From Phocaeicola_A sp964444735 (GTDB taxonomy: Bacteria; Bacteroidota; Bacteroidia; Bacteroidales; Bacteroidaceae): a DNA stretch of 37,503 bases. The DNA lies in contig CAYUIJ010000012.1 in NCBI GenBank assembly GCA_964444735.1, positions 1 to 37,503 on the forward strand, in the 5' to 3' direction. Shown here one piece after another: positions 7,155 through 16,613 of the stretch; the first letter of the stretch is position 1; each line of letters begins with the position of its first letter. A model generated the notes under the pieces. That model had not been told where the DNA came from and did not search any database. It saw only the letters and a program-made list of their open reading frames with translations. The translations under genes and the position numbers were made by a program.

Positions 7155-8663
7155 TTATTTGCCGGGGAAAGACGGTTCGGCCAGACTGTTCAGATATACC
7201 TCCAGATTGGTATACTGCGCGTCAAGATTATATTTGGCACTGCTGGAAGCGTCATTCGGGTCAAGGCCGTTTTTCTGCTCCCATTCATCGGGCATTCCGT
7301 CCTGATCAGAATCAAGAGGCGCGGCTTCTGATTTGTATTCAGGCCATCCCCCTACATCGCCCTGATGGTCTATTATACCGTTTGTACTGCCGTTGGATCC
7401 TTCGTAAGTGTAATTCCCGTTACGTGTCTCTTCTACGATACGCGTGTCTACGGCATCGCGTTTCAGTGAAGCCCCGGCAAACTCAAGTACGGACTGATAT
7501 GCCTGGCGGGCCGGCTGTAACGATGTATGCCAGGCTATATCAAACGCCTCTTTGGCCAATACTTCTTTTTCGGGCGCAAAATCTTTCCTGATTACGAGTC
7601 CGTATGCGTTGTCACGCTGAACCTTGTAAATGGCTTCTTTCTGCTTGCCGGTAAGTTCAGGACAGGTGGCATCAATATAATTCCCCTCAAAATAGAACAC
7701 TCCGTGTGTTCCGGCTTTGTTGCTGTTCTTCCCATCATCGGCATAGGCTGTAAAAAGGTGCTTGTATGACGATTTGGCCGCGGTATAAGGCCCCGGCTTA
7801 TAATAATTGGCAAGGAAGTTATATGAGCCGCCTTCTCCGGCATAAGCTCCGTCACTGCCGTAATTGTATATCACGTTGTTAAACAGTTCCACTTTTTCCA
7901 GTTCCGGTTTTCCGGTGTAACGGCTTCCGCAAAGACGCGGGGTACGGTTGGTATGATGAGCCAGCAAGTTGTGATGGAACGACGCGCGTTGTCCTCCCCA
8001 TATGCCTCCATATCCGTGAGAACCTTTTTCATGGACAGAATTGGCCAGACTTTCACTGATGATACACCATTGCATAGTAAAATCCCGGTTGTTGTAGAAT
8101 GAGGCACATTCGTCGGTGCTCCAGCTTACCGAGCAATGGTCGATGATTATGTTGCGGTGATTATTGAAACCGTTCATGGCATCGCTGCCCCTCTGTCTGA
8201 TTTCATCGCCCATGCGTGAGCGGATAAAGCGCACAATGACATTATCTGCCGAAATCCCGATAGTATGGTTTTTCAGGCAAATTCCGTCACCGGGAGCCGT
8301 TTGCCCGGCTATGGTCAGATCACCGTTATCTATTTTCAGGGGTGACTGCAGTTCAATGATACCGCTTACCGCAAAGACAACGGTACGCGCTCCTTTCTTG
8401 CGGACGGCCCAGCGCAGGGTCCCTTCGGAGCCGTCATCTTTCAGTGAGGTCACCACATATACTTTGCCTCCCGCTCCTCCTGCGGTGTATTTGCCGGCTC
8501 CGTCAGCACCGGGGAAGGCCGGAACCTTGGAACGGTCGGGGGCAGGATATTCATGCAGGGCCTTATCGGGCAAAAGCGCTCCGGCCTTTACACCGGCCGC
8601 ATGCTGTGCCGTCAAAAAGACGGCTAACACACTTGTTAGAAACTTGATGGTCATATTTTTCAA
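7155..8663 (-). CDS. PL1-family pectate/pectin lyase, secreted
   Basis: The 502-residue protein has a signal peptide (about 1-25). It then has the PL1 beta-helix opening of Bacteroidetes pectate lyases: FPGADGAGKYTAGGAGG (about 50-66), VYVVTSLKDDGSEGTLRWAV, DHCSVSWSTDECASF and NRTPRLCGSRYTG. The C-terminus carries a Ca-binding loop, DSDQDGMPDEWEQKNGLDP. PL1 enzymes cleave alpha-1,4-galacturonan by beta-elimination. Here it would release RG-II from, or trim, homogalacturonan; I recall a PL1 beside the B. thetaiotaomicron RG-II enzymes (BT1023). No lipobox is visible, so periplasmic or secreted. It is transcribed divergently from susC with its own promoter. A later in-frame ATG (codon 4) is an equally possible start. 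Confidence 0.9.
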   Translation of the reverse strand: MKNMTIKFLTSVLAVFLTAQHAAGVKAGALLPDKALHEYPAPDRSKVPAFPGADGAGKYTAGGAGGKVYVVTSLKDDGSEGTLRWAVRKKGARTVVFAVSGIIELQSPLKIDNGDLTIAGQTAPGDGICLKNHTIGISADNVIVRFIRSRMGDEIRQRGSDAMNGFNNHRNIIIDHCSVSWSTDECASFYNNRDFTMQWCIISESLANSVHEKGSHGYGGIWGGQRASFHHNLLAHHTNRTPRLCGSRYTGKPELEKVELFNNVIYNYGSDGAYAGEGGSYNFLANYYKPGPYTAAKSSYKHLFTAYADDGKNSNKAGTHGVFYFEGNYIDATCPELTGKQKEAIYKVQRDNAYGLVIRKDFAPEKEVLAKEAFDIAWHTSLQPARQAYQSVLEFAGASLKRDAVDTRIVEETRNGNYTYEGSNGSTNGIIDHQGDVGGWPEYKSEAAPLDSDQDGMPDEWEQKNGLDPNDASSSAKYNLDAQYTNLEVYLNSLAEPSFPGK

Positions 8664-8736
8664 CTATATAATTAACTCACAGGTACGTCCGGCAATATGC
8701 CCATATCGTTCCCCTGTCAAGGGGCAATCGCCAAAA

Positions 8737-8769
8737 TGCCGGGATGTTTCAGATAAGCAATTCCCGGCA
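8737..8769. repeat. 8-bp inverted repeat in the PL1 leader, touching its -7 box
   Basis: TGCCGGGA (8737-8744) and TCCCGGCA (8762-8769) are perfect inverted arms with a 17-nt spacer. The right arm overlaps the PL1 -7 box and the expected start point. It could be an operator for a dimeric regulator or an mRNA leader hairpin. Only the symmetry is observed. Confidence 0.4.
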
Positions 8770-8799
8770 AAGATAGATTTTCTTTATTGAAGCTACAAG
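8768..8799 (-). promoter_or_regulatory. Promoter for the PL1 gene
   Basis: The minus strand has CTTG at 8799-8796, 20 bp, then TATCTTTG (8775-8768), which matches TAnnTTTG. The implied leader is about 100 nt before the ATG at 8663. Confidence 0.6.
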
Positions 8800-9020
8800 A
8801 ATGCGGCCTTAAATTTCCGTAACGGCCGGCCGCGCATACATCGTGGGATCCCCTGCATGTCGTCCGCTTCATTATGGCGTTTCAGCCGTATCGGCAGCGC
8901 GTTGTCATTCTGGCGGATTGCGCCGGGATGCGTCCATTCCCCATGCCCCATGCGAAAGCTTACGGACATTAAAAAGCCGCATGACCTTAGACGGCATCAT
9001 CCCATCAAATGATAACGAAT

Positions 9021-9041
9021 GTTAAAAACTTGATTTTTAAC
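9021..9041. repeat. 8-bp perfect inverted repeat upstream of the susC promoter
   Basis: GTTAAAAA and TTTTTAAC flank a 5-nt spacer (CTTGA), centred about 45-50 bp upstream of the -7 box. The position suits an activator site for a PUL regulator, but none is encoded in the window. A/T-rich symmetry can occur by chance. Confidence 0.35.
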
Positions 9042-9075
9042 TGCTGTTTTTTTCATATTCTCTCAATATACTATT

Positions 9076-9083
9076 TATATTTG
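9076..9083 (+). promoter_or_regulatory. -7 box for the susC-susD unit
   Basis: TATATTTG matches TAnnTTTG. A weak -33 (TTTC in a T-run, 9051-9054) lies 21 bp upstream. The leader before the ATG at 9155 is about 65 nt and A/T-rich. Confidence 0.55.
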
Positions 9084-9154
9084 TGAAAGTATAACAGGAG
9101 AACAATTATTAATTATTTATTTATCTAAATTTTAATCTAAATTATTAACTCGTT

Positions 9155-12100
9155 ATGGAAGAAAGCAGAAATTATGGGCGTTGTATGAGACGGCCTGCCT
9201 TATTTGCTACTTGTCTTCTTGCCACACAGCTGGTTATGGCAAATCCGACGGGGGGGGGGGATTTTTATCTTTCCTGAAATACAGCAAGTGCCCAAGCCGG
9301 ATCAGCGCACAATTACCGGTATTGTGCTGGGAGCCGACGGCGAGACTTTGCCGGGTGCCAGCGTGTATGTAAAAGGAGATGCCAAAAATGGAGTGACGGC
9401 CGATATTGACGGGCGTTTCAGCATTAATGTCCCTTCAAGGACCAAAGCATTGATTGTCTCGTTTGTAGGGTATAAGACTCAGGAAGTGGTGTTGTATGAG
9501 CGCCGCTCGGAGTATAAAATCCAATTACAGAATGATACGGAAATTGACGAAGTGGTAGTAACCGGTGTGGTAACCAAGCGTAAGGAAACGTTTACCGGCT
9601 CATCGGCTACCTTTTCGGGAGAAGAGCTGAAATCTGTAGGCGTACAGAACCCGTTGCTCAGCCTGCGTAGTCTGGATCCTTCTTTCAATTTGAAGGAAAG
9701 TGATATCTATGGCTCAAACCCGAACCGTATGCCGGATATTGAAATCCGCGGAAAATCCAGCATGCTGGGCATGCGTGACGAAGTGGCGGAAGATCCCAAC
9801 CAGCCCTTGTTTATTCTGGACGGTTTTGAGAGCACGCTGGAAACCATATATAATCTGGATATCAACCGTATTGCTTCCATGACCATTCTGAAAGATGCGG
9901 CGTCTACGGCCATTTATGGTTCAAAAGCGGCCAATGGCGTTGTTGTTGTTGAGACGGTGAAGCCTGAGCCCGGACAGCTTCGCCTGAGTTACAGCGGATC
10001 TATGGACATCTCCTGGCCGGATCTGACCAGCTATAACCTGATGAACTCCCGTGAAAAGCTTGAGTTTGAAAAACTGGCCGGAAAATACAATTCAGACGGA
10101 AGCGCCGGGGATATAATCGCCAGGGATAACCTGTATCAGCAGCATTATTCCGATATTGTGAGCGGGGTCGACACATATTGGCTAAGCGAGCCTTTGCGTA
10201 CGGGCATTAATCATCGTCACAACGTATATATTGAAGGAGGATCTGACGGCTTTATGTTTGGTGTGGGCTTAAATTATAACGGTGTGGACGGTGTGATGAA
10301 AAAGTCTGACCGTAAAGTGGCGGGCGGCAATATTGATTTGATTTATCGTGTAGGCAAGCTGCAGTTCACCAATAAATTTACGGCACAGTCAACCAGATAT
10401 AGCAACCCTACGGTTACTTTTGCCACGTATGCCGCCGCTAATCCGTACTATAAAAAATATGATGAGAACGGCAATATATCAAAGTTCCTGGCAAATAACG
10501 ATTATGAGCCAACTGTAGGCAATCCTCTTTATAATGACGCCTTAAACAGTCGTGACGATACTAAGCAAATGTCTTATACCAATTACCTTATAGCCGAATA
10601 CAATCCGAGTATCGACTTTAAGCTGCGCGCTAAATTCGGCCTGTCACAAACTACCAGGGAAAATGAATATTTTGTATCTCCTGATGATACCCGTTATGAG
10701 AATGTAGATATGCTGAAAAGAGGCTCTTATACCTACTCCAATATAAAAAACACGACCTACGAAGGAGATTTTACAGCCAATTATGCAAAGCTGATCAACC
10801 AAAGGCATCGTGTGAATGTCGCCTTAGGCGCCAATATCGCGGAGACAAAAAGCGATACCCAAGGCTATTCCGCTCAAGGATTCCCCTCAGGAGATTTTAC
10901 TTATCCTTCCTACTCAAACGGATATACGGAAGGCGGAATGCCCAATTATGCCGAATCGGTAAGCCGCTCGGTGAGCGCTTATTTAACCGGAGGCTATTCG
11001 TATCTTGACCGCTATCTGCTGGATTTCAGTTACCGTATGAACGGCGCCTCCGTATTCGGATCAAATAAAAAATATATCAATACATGGTCTCTTGGCCTGG
11101 GATGGAATATTCATCATGAAACCTTTGTCCAGGAGAATCTGCCGTTCATCAATTATTTAAAGATTCGTGGCTCCGTGGGCAATCCGGGCAATCAGAACTA
11201 TGAGTCGGGAATGTCACTGACAACCTTTAATTATTCTTATACCGCCTATAACTATTTTGGATTAGGCTCTGTCTTAACCGGCCTGGGTAATGACGATTTG
11301 AAATGGCAGACTACCTTAGACCGTAATATCGGCATGGATTTGACCTTATTTGACGAGCGCTTCAACTTGACGGTGGATTACTATTATAAAACTACAGACC
11401 CGTTGCTAATTGCCATCGGATTACCTGTCTCATCGGGTGAAACCAGTTTCTATACCAATTTAGGGAAGCAGGTGTCAAAGGGTTTTACCGGAACGGCGCA
11501 GTATTATATCTTACGTGATTTTGAAAAACGGCTGACCTGGTCCTTGCGCGCAACCGTGCGTATGGAGAGCAGTCGTCTGGAAAATATTGGAAACGCGCTG
11601 GAGTCACTGAACAACTATGGTCAAAGCCGTTCTACGAAACGTTATTATGACGGAGCCGACCCCGATGATATCTGGGCGGTGCGCTCGGCAGGCATTGATC
11701 CGGCTACCGGCCGTGAAATCTTCATAAAGAAAGACGGTACCTATACATACGATTTCAGCTATGATGACGAGGTCGTTGTGGGTAATGCCCGTCCGGATGC
11801 CGAAGGCACCTTTGGCACGAATTTTGGATACAAGGGATTTACAGTAAGTGCGATTTTCCGTTACCAATTAGGAGGCTGTTCTTTTAATAACGCTGTATAC
11901 AGCAAAGTCGAGAATATTTCGTCAAGCGATTTGATTCATAACCAGGATAAGCGCGCTTTATATAATCGCTGGCAGAAGGCAGGCGATATCGCGCAGTTCA
12001 AAAATATTGCGAACTCATCCAGTACACCGATGTCCTCACGTTTTGTCCAGGAAGAAAACACGCTGGCTCTTGAATCATTTCAAATAGGATATGAGTTTGA

Positions 12101-12251
12101 TCCCGTTTTTGCGAAAAAATTAGGAATCAGCGGTCTGCGTGTAAATGCGTATATGAATGATATTTTCCGCATCAGCAATATCAAAGAGGAGCGGGGAACA
12201 GATTATCCTTTTGCGCGCAATGTCTCATTGGCGCTTTCATTCACTTTATAA
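9155..12251 (+). CDS. SusC-like TonB-dependent outer-membrane transporter, frame-shifted at an 11-G tract
   Basis: The main frame encodes about 1015 residues: a carboxypeptidase-D-like regulatory domain (ITGIVLGADGETLPGASVYVKGD), TonB box region (DEVVVTGVV), plug (PLFILDGFE, LKDAASTAIYGSKAANGVVVVE) and a 22-strand-type barrel to the C-terminus. No STN domain, so sigma/anti-sigma signalling is not indicated. It forms the import channel with SusD. The normal signal peptide (MRRPALFATCLLATQLVMA) is in another frame, opening at ATG 9155 or 9185, and runs into TGA at 9275. The two frames meet at G11 (9250-9260); G10 would give one open protein, ...MANPTGGGIFIFPEIQQ.... Without a shift, the receptor frame can only begin at a TTG (9204) or later, with no credible signal peptide. 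As given, the gene is out of frame: phase-off, pseudogene or sequencing error. Confidence 0.9.
9250..9260 (+). repeat. G11 homopolymer in the susC signal-peptide region
   Basis: Eleven consecutive G lie between codons for the signal-peptide end and the mature receptor. Changing the length by one (to 10) aligns both frames. Homopolymer G/C tracts inside or near a start are classic slipped-strand phase-variation sites, and are also the commonest place for read-length errors. Confidence 0.85.
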
Positions 12252-12262
12252 TTGTATGCATT

Positions 12263-13741
12263 ATGAAACTAAAAAGAGTTATATATATATTTGTCATGAC
12301 TGTCTTTGCCGGGGCTCTCGGCAGCTGCTCCGACTGGCTGGACTATACCCCGAAGGACAAATCTACTGAAGAACAGCAGTTCGCAAGCAGAGACGGTTTC
12401 TATGCGGCTGTCAATGGCGTTTATAACCGCTTGATATCCTCAACGCTATATGGTTCGAACTTGTCATACGGGATGCTTGACATAATGGGCAAACGCTATA
12501 ATTCAGGATCTAATTCGGCGGGCAATTTCTATAATTGGGCCAGATACAACTATACGGACGATAACTTTTCAGCTACATTAAACAGTATTTGGAGCGACGC
12601 TTATGCCGCGATTTTAAATGCGAATGTCATTTTGAAAAACGTAGAAGAACAAAATGGCGTTTTGTCACAGGATGATGTAAATCTGATAAAAGGCGATTTG
12701 CTGGCCTTGCGCGCTTTTTTGCATTTTGATATGCTGCGCCTGTTCGGCCCTGTCTACAGCCGCACGCCAGAGGCCGATGCCATTCCTTATAATGATAGCG
12801 CCATAGGACAAGCCTATGAGATACTGACCGCGAAAGACGTGATATTCAATCATCTGATTCCGGATTTGAATGAAGCTGAAAAATGCCTGGCAGAGGCCGA
12901 TCCCGTATTAACGGAAGGCGTATTGAGTGAGAATAATGAGAATGGCGACAACTACATGCATTACCGTCAGCTGAGACTGAATTATTATGCGGTGGCACTG
13001 TTGAAAGCCCGCATATATTTGTGGGCCGATGATATGACGAATGCCTTGGCTGAAGCGCGCAAGATTACCGATGATGCCAAAGTAAAGGAGTTCTTCCCGT
13101 TTGTTGACTCAGACAAACTGCTCGGAAATACGTATAATCCCGATCGCGTATTCTCTTCCGAAATACTGTTCGGCTTCTATTATGCAGACAGGGACTATAT
13201 TTACACAAGCTATTTTGACGGTGCCAATTTAGGCTCCTCCTCTAATTTATTGCAGCCGCGTGCCTCTTACGTGGAAACGCTATTTGACAATGCCGCAGAC
13301 TACCGGTTCCAATCTCAGTGGAGCGCGCAAGGGAACTTGTTTAACTTTGTGAAATACAAGGATATTTCATATAATGGGAATGAGGCGGCTCCATTTTATG
13401 CGACCTTTATGCCGCTGATGCATGTGAGCGAGGCTTATTATATTGCGTCTGAGGCCTTGATGAATACGGATCCGGGCGCTTCCGTCTCGTATTTAAATGT
13501 AATTCTGAGAGCGCGTGGCATATCGGAGTTGCCTGAAGATGCGTCTGGGGCAGAGGTAGGCTATGAGCTGAGTCTGGAGTATATGAGAGAATTTTGTGGA
13601 GAAGGACAGATATTTTACATGTTCAAGCGCAATTATCTGGACATAGGTGATGAATACAATGGAGATGATGATGATTATATTTATGCTTCTACCGCACGCT
13701 ATGTCGTGCCTTTGCCAACACAAGAACAGGAAAACCGATAA
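12263..13741 (+). CDS. SusD-like surface glycan-binding lipoprotein
   Basis: The 492-residue protein has a lipoprotein signal with Cys at residue 22 (GALGSC), followed by SDWLDYTPKD. It shows the SusD/RagB layout: YAAVNGVYNRL (about 48-58), IWSDAYAAILNANVIL in the TPR part, KGDLLALRAFLHFDMLRLFGP (about 143-163), and the C-terminal half ending YVVPLPTQEQENR. It caps the SusC channel and binds the oligosaccharide at the cell surface. It starts 11 bp after the susC stop, giving strong operon linkage. The acidic residue two after the Cys fits surface export. Confidence 0.95.
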   Translation: MKLKRVIYIFVMTVFAGALGSCSDWLDYTPKDKSTEEQQFASRDGFYAAVNGVYNRLISSTLYGSNLSYGMLDIMGKRYNSGSNSAGNFYNWARYNYTDDNFSATLNSIWSDAYAAILNANVILKNVEEQNGVLSQDDVNLIKGDLLALRAFLHFDMLRLFGPVYSRTPEADAIPYNDSAIGQAYEILTAKDVIFNHLIPDLNEAEKCLAEADPVLTEGVLSENNENGDNYMHYRQLRLNYYAVALLKARIYLWADDMTNALAEARKITDDAKVKEFFPFVDSDKLLGNTYNPDRVFSSEILFGFYYADRDYIYTSYFDGANLGSSSNLLQPRASYVETLFDNAADYRFQSQWSAQGNLFNFVKYKDISYNGNEAAPFYATFMPLMHVSEAYYIASEALMNTDPGASVSYLNVILRARGISELPEDASGAEVGYELSLEYMREFCGEGQIFYMFKRNYLDIGDEYNGDDDDYIYASTARYVVPLPTQEQENR

Positions 13742-13752
13742 AAATTAAGATC

Positions 13753-14589
13753 ATGAAAAATTTTGTTATATATGTTTCAGGCGTAATGCTTTTTTTGACA
13801 GGCAGTATGCTTACTTCTTGCTCAGAAGAAGGATTTACCTCTTTTGACGGTTCAAAAAATGGAATATACTTTCAGCGGACCTATACTACGGATATAAATG
13901 GGAACCCTCTTCAATATACCGATTCTACAGTCGTGACCTTTTCCTCTTATCCTGATGAGCAACAGACAATGACAGTACAGGTGCCGGTATGCATAATGGG
14001 CGATGTGAAAGATTATGACAGAGTGTTTGTTGTGAAAGTGGATGATGAGAAAACAACGGCGGAACGCGGCGTACATTATGATTTTGATGAAAGCAAGTGT
14101 GTAATAGCCGCCAGTACCACAAGGGTAAGCATACCTGTGACCCTTTACCGCCATCCTGACTTGCAGGAAAATACATTAAGAATTGAATTGTCCCTGGTTG
14201 ACAATAATGAGTTTACTGTAGAACTGGAGTCTTATAAGAACAGGCCTTCATGGAATGCTACGGGCGAAGAATTGTGCGGTTCCAGATTTAAGATAATATT
14301 TAGTGACATTTATCAGATAACTGATTGGTGGGAATGGTATGGAACGGAATATTTTGGAACATGGTCGGCAACCAAGGAAAAGCGACTGAATGCTTTGATG
14401 GGGTGGACGCATGCTGACTGGGATGACTGGAATATACCTTATGGAACAATGGCGTATGCCGCCAAATTATTTAAAAAAGAATTGCAGGCATTGGCCGATG
14501 CCGGTACTCCGGTTATTGACGAAGACGGCTCATTCATGCAATTAGAACCTCCTTATACGGTTGACTATTCGGCTTATGAAAAACGGTAA
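13753..14589 (+). CDS. DUF4843 surface lipoprotein of the PUL
   Basis: The 278-residue lipoprotein has Cys at residue 23 (MLTSC) followed directly by SEE, an acidic patch consistent with the Bacteroidetes surface-export signal. The body is beta-rich with FQRTYTTDINGNPLQYTDSTVVTFSSYP and a VDDEKTTAERGVHYDF segment, as I recall for DUF4843 proteins that accompany SusC/D pairs. The C-terminal part is Trp-rich (TDWWEWYGTEYFGTWSA), suitable for sugar stacking. It is probably an auxiliary binding protein. It lies 11 bp after susD and 4 bp before the next gene. Confidence 0.8.
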   Translation: MKNFVIYVSGVMLFLTGSMLTSCSEEGFTSFDGSKNGIYFQRTYTTDINGNPLQYTDSTVVTFSSYPDEQQTMTVQVPVCIMGDVKDYDRVFVVKVDDEKTTAERGVHYDFDESKCVIAASTTRVSIPVTLYRHPDLQENTLRIELSLVDNNEFTVELESYKNRPSWNATGEELCGSRFKIIFSDIYQITDWWEWYGTEYFGTWSATKEKRLNALMGWTHADWDDWNIPYGTMAYAAKLFKKELQALADAGTPVIDEDGSFMQLEPPYTVDYSAYEKR

Positions 14590-14593
14590 AGTT

Positions 14594-16168
14594 ATGGAAA
14601 GAACAATACGATCGATGATAGCCTTATGCTGTGTGCTATCGGTTACGGCATGTTATGATGACAAAGGGAACTATAACTATAAGGACGTTCCTGTAATTAC
14701 GGCGGAAAATCTGCCGGAAACGACAATATCTGTGGTGCAGAAGACAGATCCGATTATTCTCAGGCCAAGTTTCACTTCATCCATAGACGGCGTGATCGAT
14801 GACAATCCTAATTATGAGTTCGGATGCTTGCTTTATAAAAACGCAGGGGTTTTTCCTGACGGTTCCCGTTATAAAGATATCAATCCCGAGCATAATAAAG
14901 ATATCGATTATATACCCGATGACAATGAAGGCGATTATACCTGCTGGTATACGGTAACGGACAAGAGGACAGGAGAGGTCACAAATTTTGAAATCCCCGT
15001 AAAGATAACTTCCGCTACGTATGAAGGCTGGATGGTACTGTGTGATGAGGGCGCGGAAAATAAAGTGCATATGGATTTGATTTCCATATTGTCTAAAGAA
15101 AGACCTGCGGAAATATATCATGACGTATTAGGCGAGAACGCGCCGGATATAACAAACGCGAAATCTGTTTTTTATGACCCGTGGCCAAAATATGCGCATG
15201 GCGATTATTTATGGCTGGTCTCAGAAGATGGCACCTATTCATTGAATGCGTCAACTCTTCAATGCAATTCAGCGTATAACATTATGGAAACCGATTTTCT
15301 CGTTACTCCGGCCGATGAGCAGGTTATTGCCATGGACGGGTTGTATGGGAGCTATAACTTTATTGTCACAAATAAGGGAAATCTGTATTTCAAATACATG
15401 AACAGGGCCGGTTCCATTTATGAGACACCGGTCAACACGTTTGTTGCCGACACAGATCCCCAGTTTGCCGTCGCTCCCTTTATAGGCGTTTCCCAAAGAC
15501 GTCCGCTTGATTCCCGAATAGCACTATTTTATGACAAGGATAACAAGCGTTTTGTGAAATGGGATGCATATACTTCAGAGGGCGGGGCTTGTATAGAATT
15601 GGCTGATCCTGAGTCTCCCCGTTTCTCCTATACGACAGGAAAAGATATGATCGCAATGGTTAATACCCGGTTCTCAGAAGCCACTACCTATTCCATATTG
15701 GAAGACGATTCTCATAACAGGTATGTTTATGGCATCAGCCTGGCGGGAGGAGACTTGTCACAGACTTATTATCAGCAGATCAACGCCGAAGGATTTAATA
15801 ATGCCACGGAATTCGCCTTTCATTCACAGTATCCTTATATGTTTTATAACGGCGCTGAGAATAAAGTGTATTGCTATCATCTAATGAATAATACGGTAAC
15901 TCAGCCGTTGACACTGGATGGAGAGGAGATCACATTATTGAAATTCAATCTCTTTCAGAACACTGAAGCTAATTTGTCTGATTCTTCCGAAGAGTTTATG
16001 AACCAACAGTATTATCTGATTGTGGGCTCATACAAGAAGAACGCTACAGACGATAATGGCGGCATTTTGAGATTCTATAAGTTTGACTCTTCAAGCCAGG
16101 CTCTTGCTTTGGTTTCGGAATATACCGGATTCGGAAAGATTCGTGATGCAGTTTATCGTGAACGTTAA
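14594..16168 (+). CDS. PKD-like family surface lipoprotein of the PUL
   Basis: The 524-residue lipoprotein has Cys at residue 20 (CVLSVTAC) followed by YDDKGNYNYKD, with acidic residues right after the anchor as for surface-exposed lipoproteins. An Ig/PKD-like segment (about 25-135: ITAENLPETTISVV ... GDYTCWYTVTDKRTGEVTNFEIPV) precedes a larger C-terminal part (EGWMVLCDEG onward) that looks propeller-like with repeated short beta stretches. This pattern is typical of the last lipoprotein in SusC/D-DUF4843 operons and suggests glycan binding at the surface. I take ATG 14594, four bases after the previous stop; an ATG at 14561 in the same frame lacks a proper signal peptide. The unit ends at the terminator at 16373-16413. 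Confidence 0.8.
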   Translation: MERTIRSMIALCCVLSVTACYDDKGNYNYKDVPVITAENLPETTISVVQKTDPIILRPSFTSSIDGVIDDNPNYEFGCLLYKNAGVFPDGSRYKDINPEHNKDIDYIPDDNEGDYTCWYTVTDKRTGEVTNFEIPVKITSATYEGWMVLCDEGAENKVHMDLISILSKERPAEIYHDVLGENAPDITNAKSVFYDPWPKYAHGDYLWLVSEDGTYSLNASTLQCNSAYNIMETDFLVTPADEQVIAMDGLYGSYNFIVTNKGNLYFKYMNRAGSIYETPVNTFVADTDPQFAVAPFIGVSQRRPLDSRIALFYDKDNKRFVKWDAYTSEGGACIELADPESPRFSYTTGKDMIAMVNTRFSEATTYSILEDDSHNRYVYGISLAGGDLSQTYYQQINAEGFNNATEFAFHSQYPYMFYNGAENKVYCYHLMNNTVTQPLTLDGEEITLLKFNLFQNTEANLSDSSEEFMNQQYYLIVGSYKKNATDDNGGILRFYKFDSSSQALALVSEYTGFGKIRDAVYRER

Positions 16169-16372
16169 GGAAATATGACGAAAGGGTCATAGGCATATTC
16201 TTGTATGAGCCGGCCGGCACGGCTTGTTCCTGAAAAATGCGATAATCCGGGCTGTTGAGGCGGCGACTATCGGTATTTTTCGGATCGTGCCGGGGAGGAG
16301 GGCGAAGTCTCTGAGCGTATGATCGGGCCATACAAAGAAATGACAGGTGTCTGACGTGCCTCGGTTTTTTTG
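16169..16372. other. 3' untranslated stretch of the susC unit
   Basis: I see no gene in this stretch; it leads into the terminator hairpin. A small 6-bp inverted repeat (TATGAC/GTCATA) sits at 16174-16191 just after the stop codon. Confidence 0.5.
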
Positions 16373-16413
16373 ATGGCGGACTGGTGGGATGAATCACTGG
16401 TCCGCCATTTTTT
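16373..16413 (+). terminator. Strong intrinsic terminator ending the susC-PKD transcript
   Basis: The left arm ATGGCGGACTGGTG (16373-16386), an 8-nt loop and the right arm CACTGGTCCGCCAT (16395-16408) form a 14-bp stem with two G-U pairs. Six T follow (16408-16413). Confidence 0.85.
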
Positions 16414-16539
16414 ACATAGGCCGCTGTCTGCTCTATTCCTGAAAATATATTAAAGATTGCACAGATGATTGAACCTTGGAATGCCGATATGGTCTTTTAC
16501 ATAGTGTCCGGCCGCTTTTATGCATTTCAACGCATTCGC

Positions 16540-16570
16540 TTTGCGGAGAAAGGAATAAGAGTTATCTTTG
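16540..16570 (+). promoter_or_regulatory. Consensus promoter for the enzyme operon
   Basis: TTTG at 16540-16543, a 19-bp spacer and TATCTTTG at 16563-16570 exactly fit the Bacteroides -33/-7 consensus. The leader to the ATG at 16614 is about 37 nt. It explains how the enzyme genes can be expressed separately from susC. Confidence 0.75.
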
Positions 16571-16613
16571 TATGTAAAATGATAAAATGTAAGACTCTAT
16601 ATCTGTATATATT

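Larger units (their letters stand above)
8776..9154. other. Divergent intergenic region between PL1 and susC
   Basis: No gene is supported; a 60-codon frame at 8843-9025 has skewed Cys/His/Arg composition. The region carries the two divergent promoters and two inverted repeats listed separately. The left part is GC-rich and the last 150 bp before susC is A/T-rich, as usual for SusC leaders. Confidence 0.6.

Noticed and set aside
9204..9250. TTG at 9204 as the real start of susC
   Set aside because: The resulting N-terminus (LLVFLPHSWLWQIRR) is not a signal peptide, whereas the alternative frame gives a normal one that joins at the G-tract.
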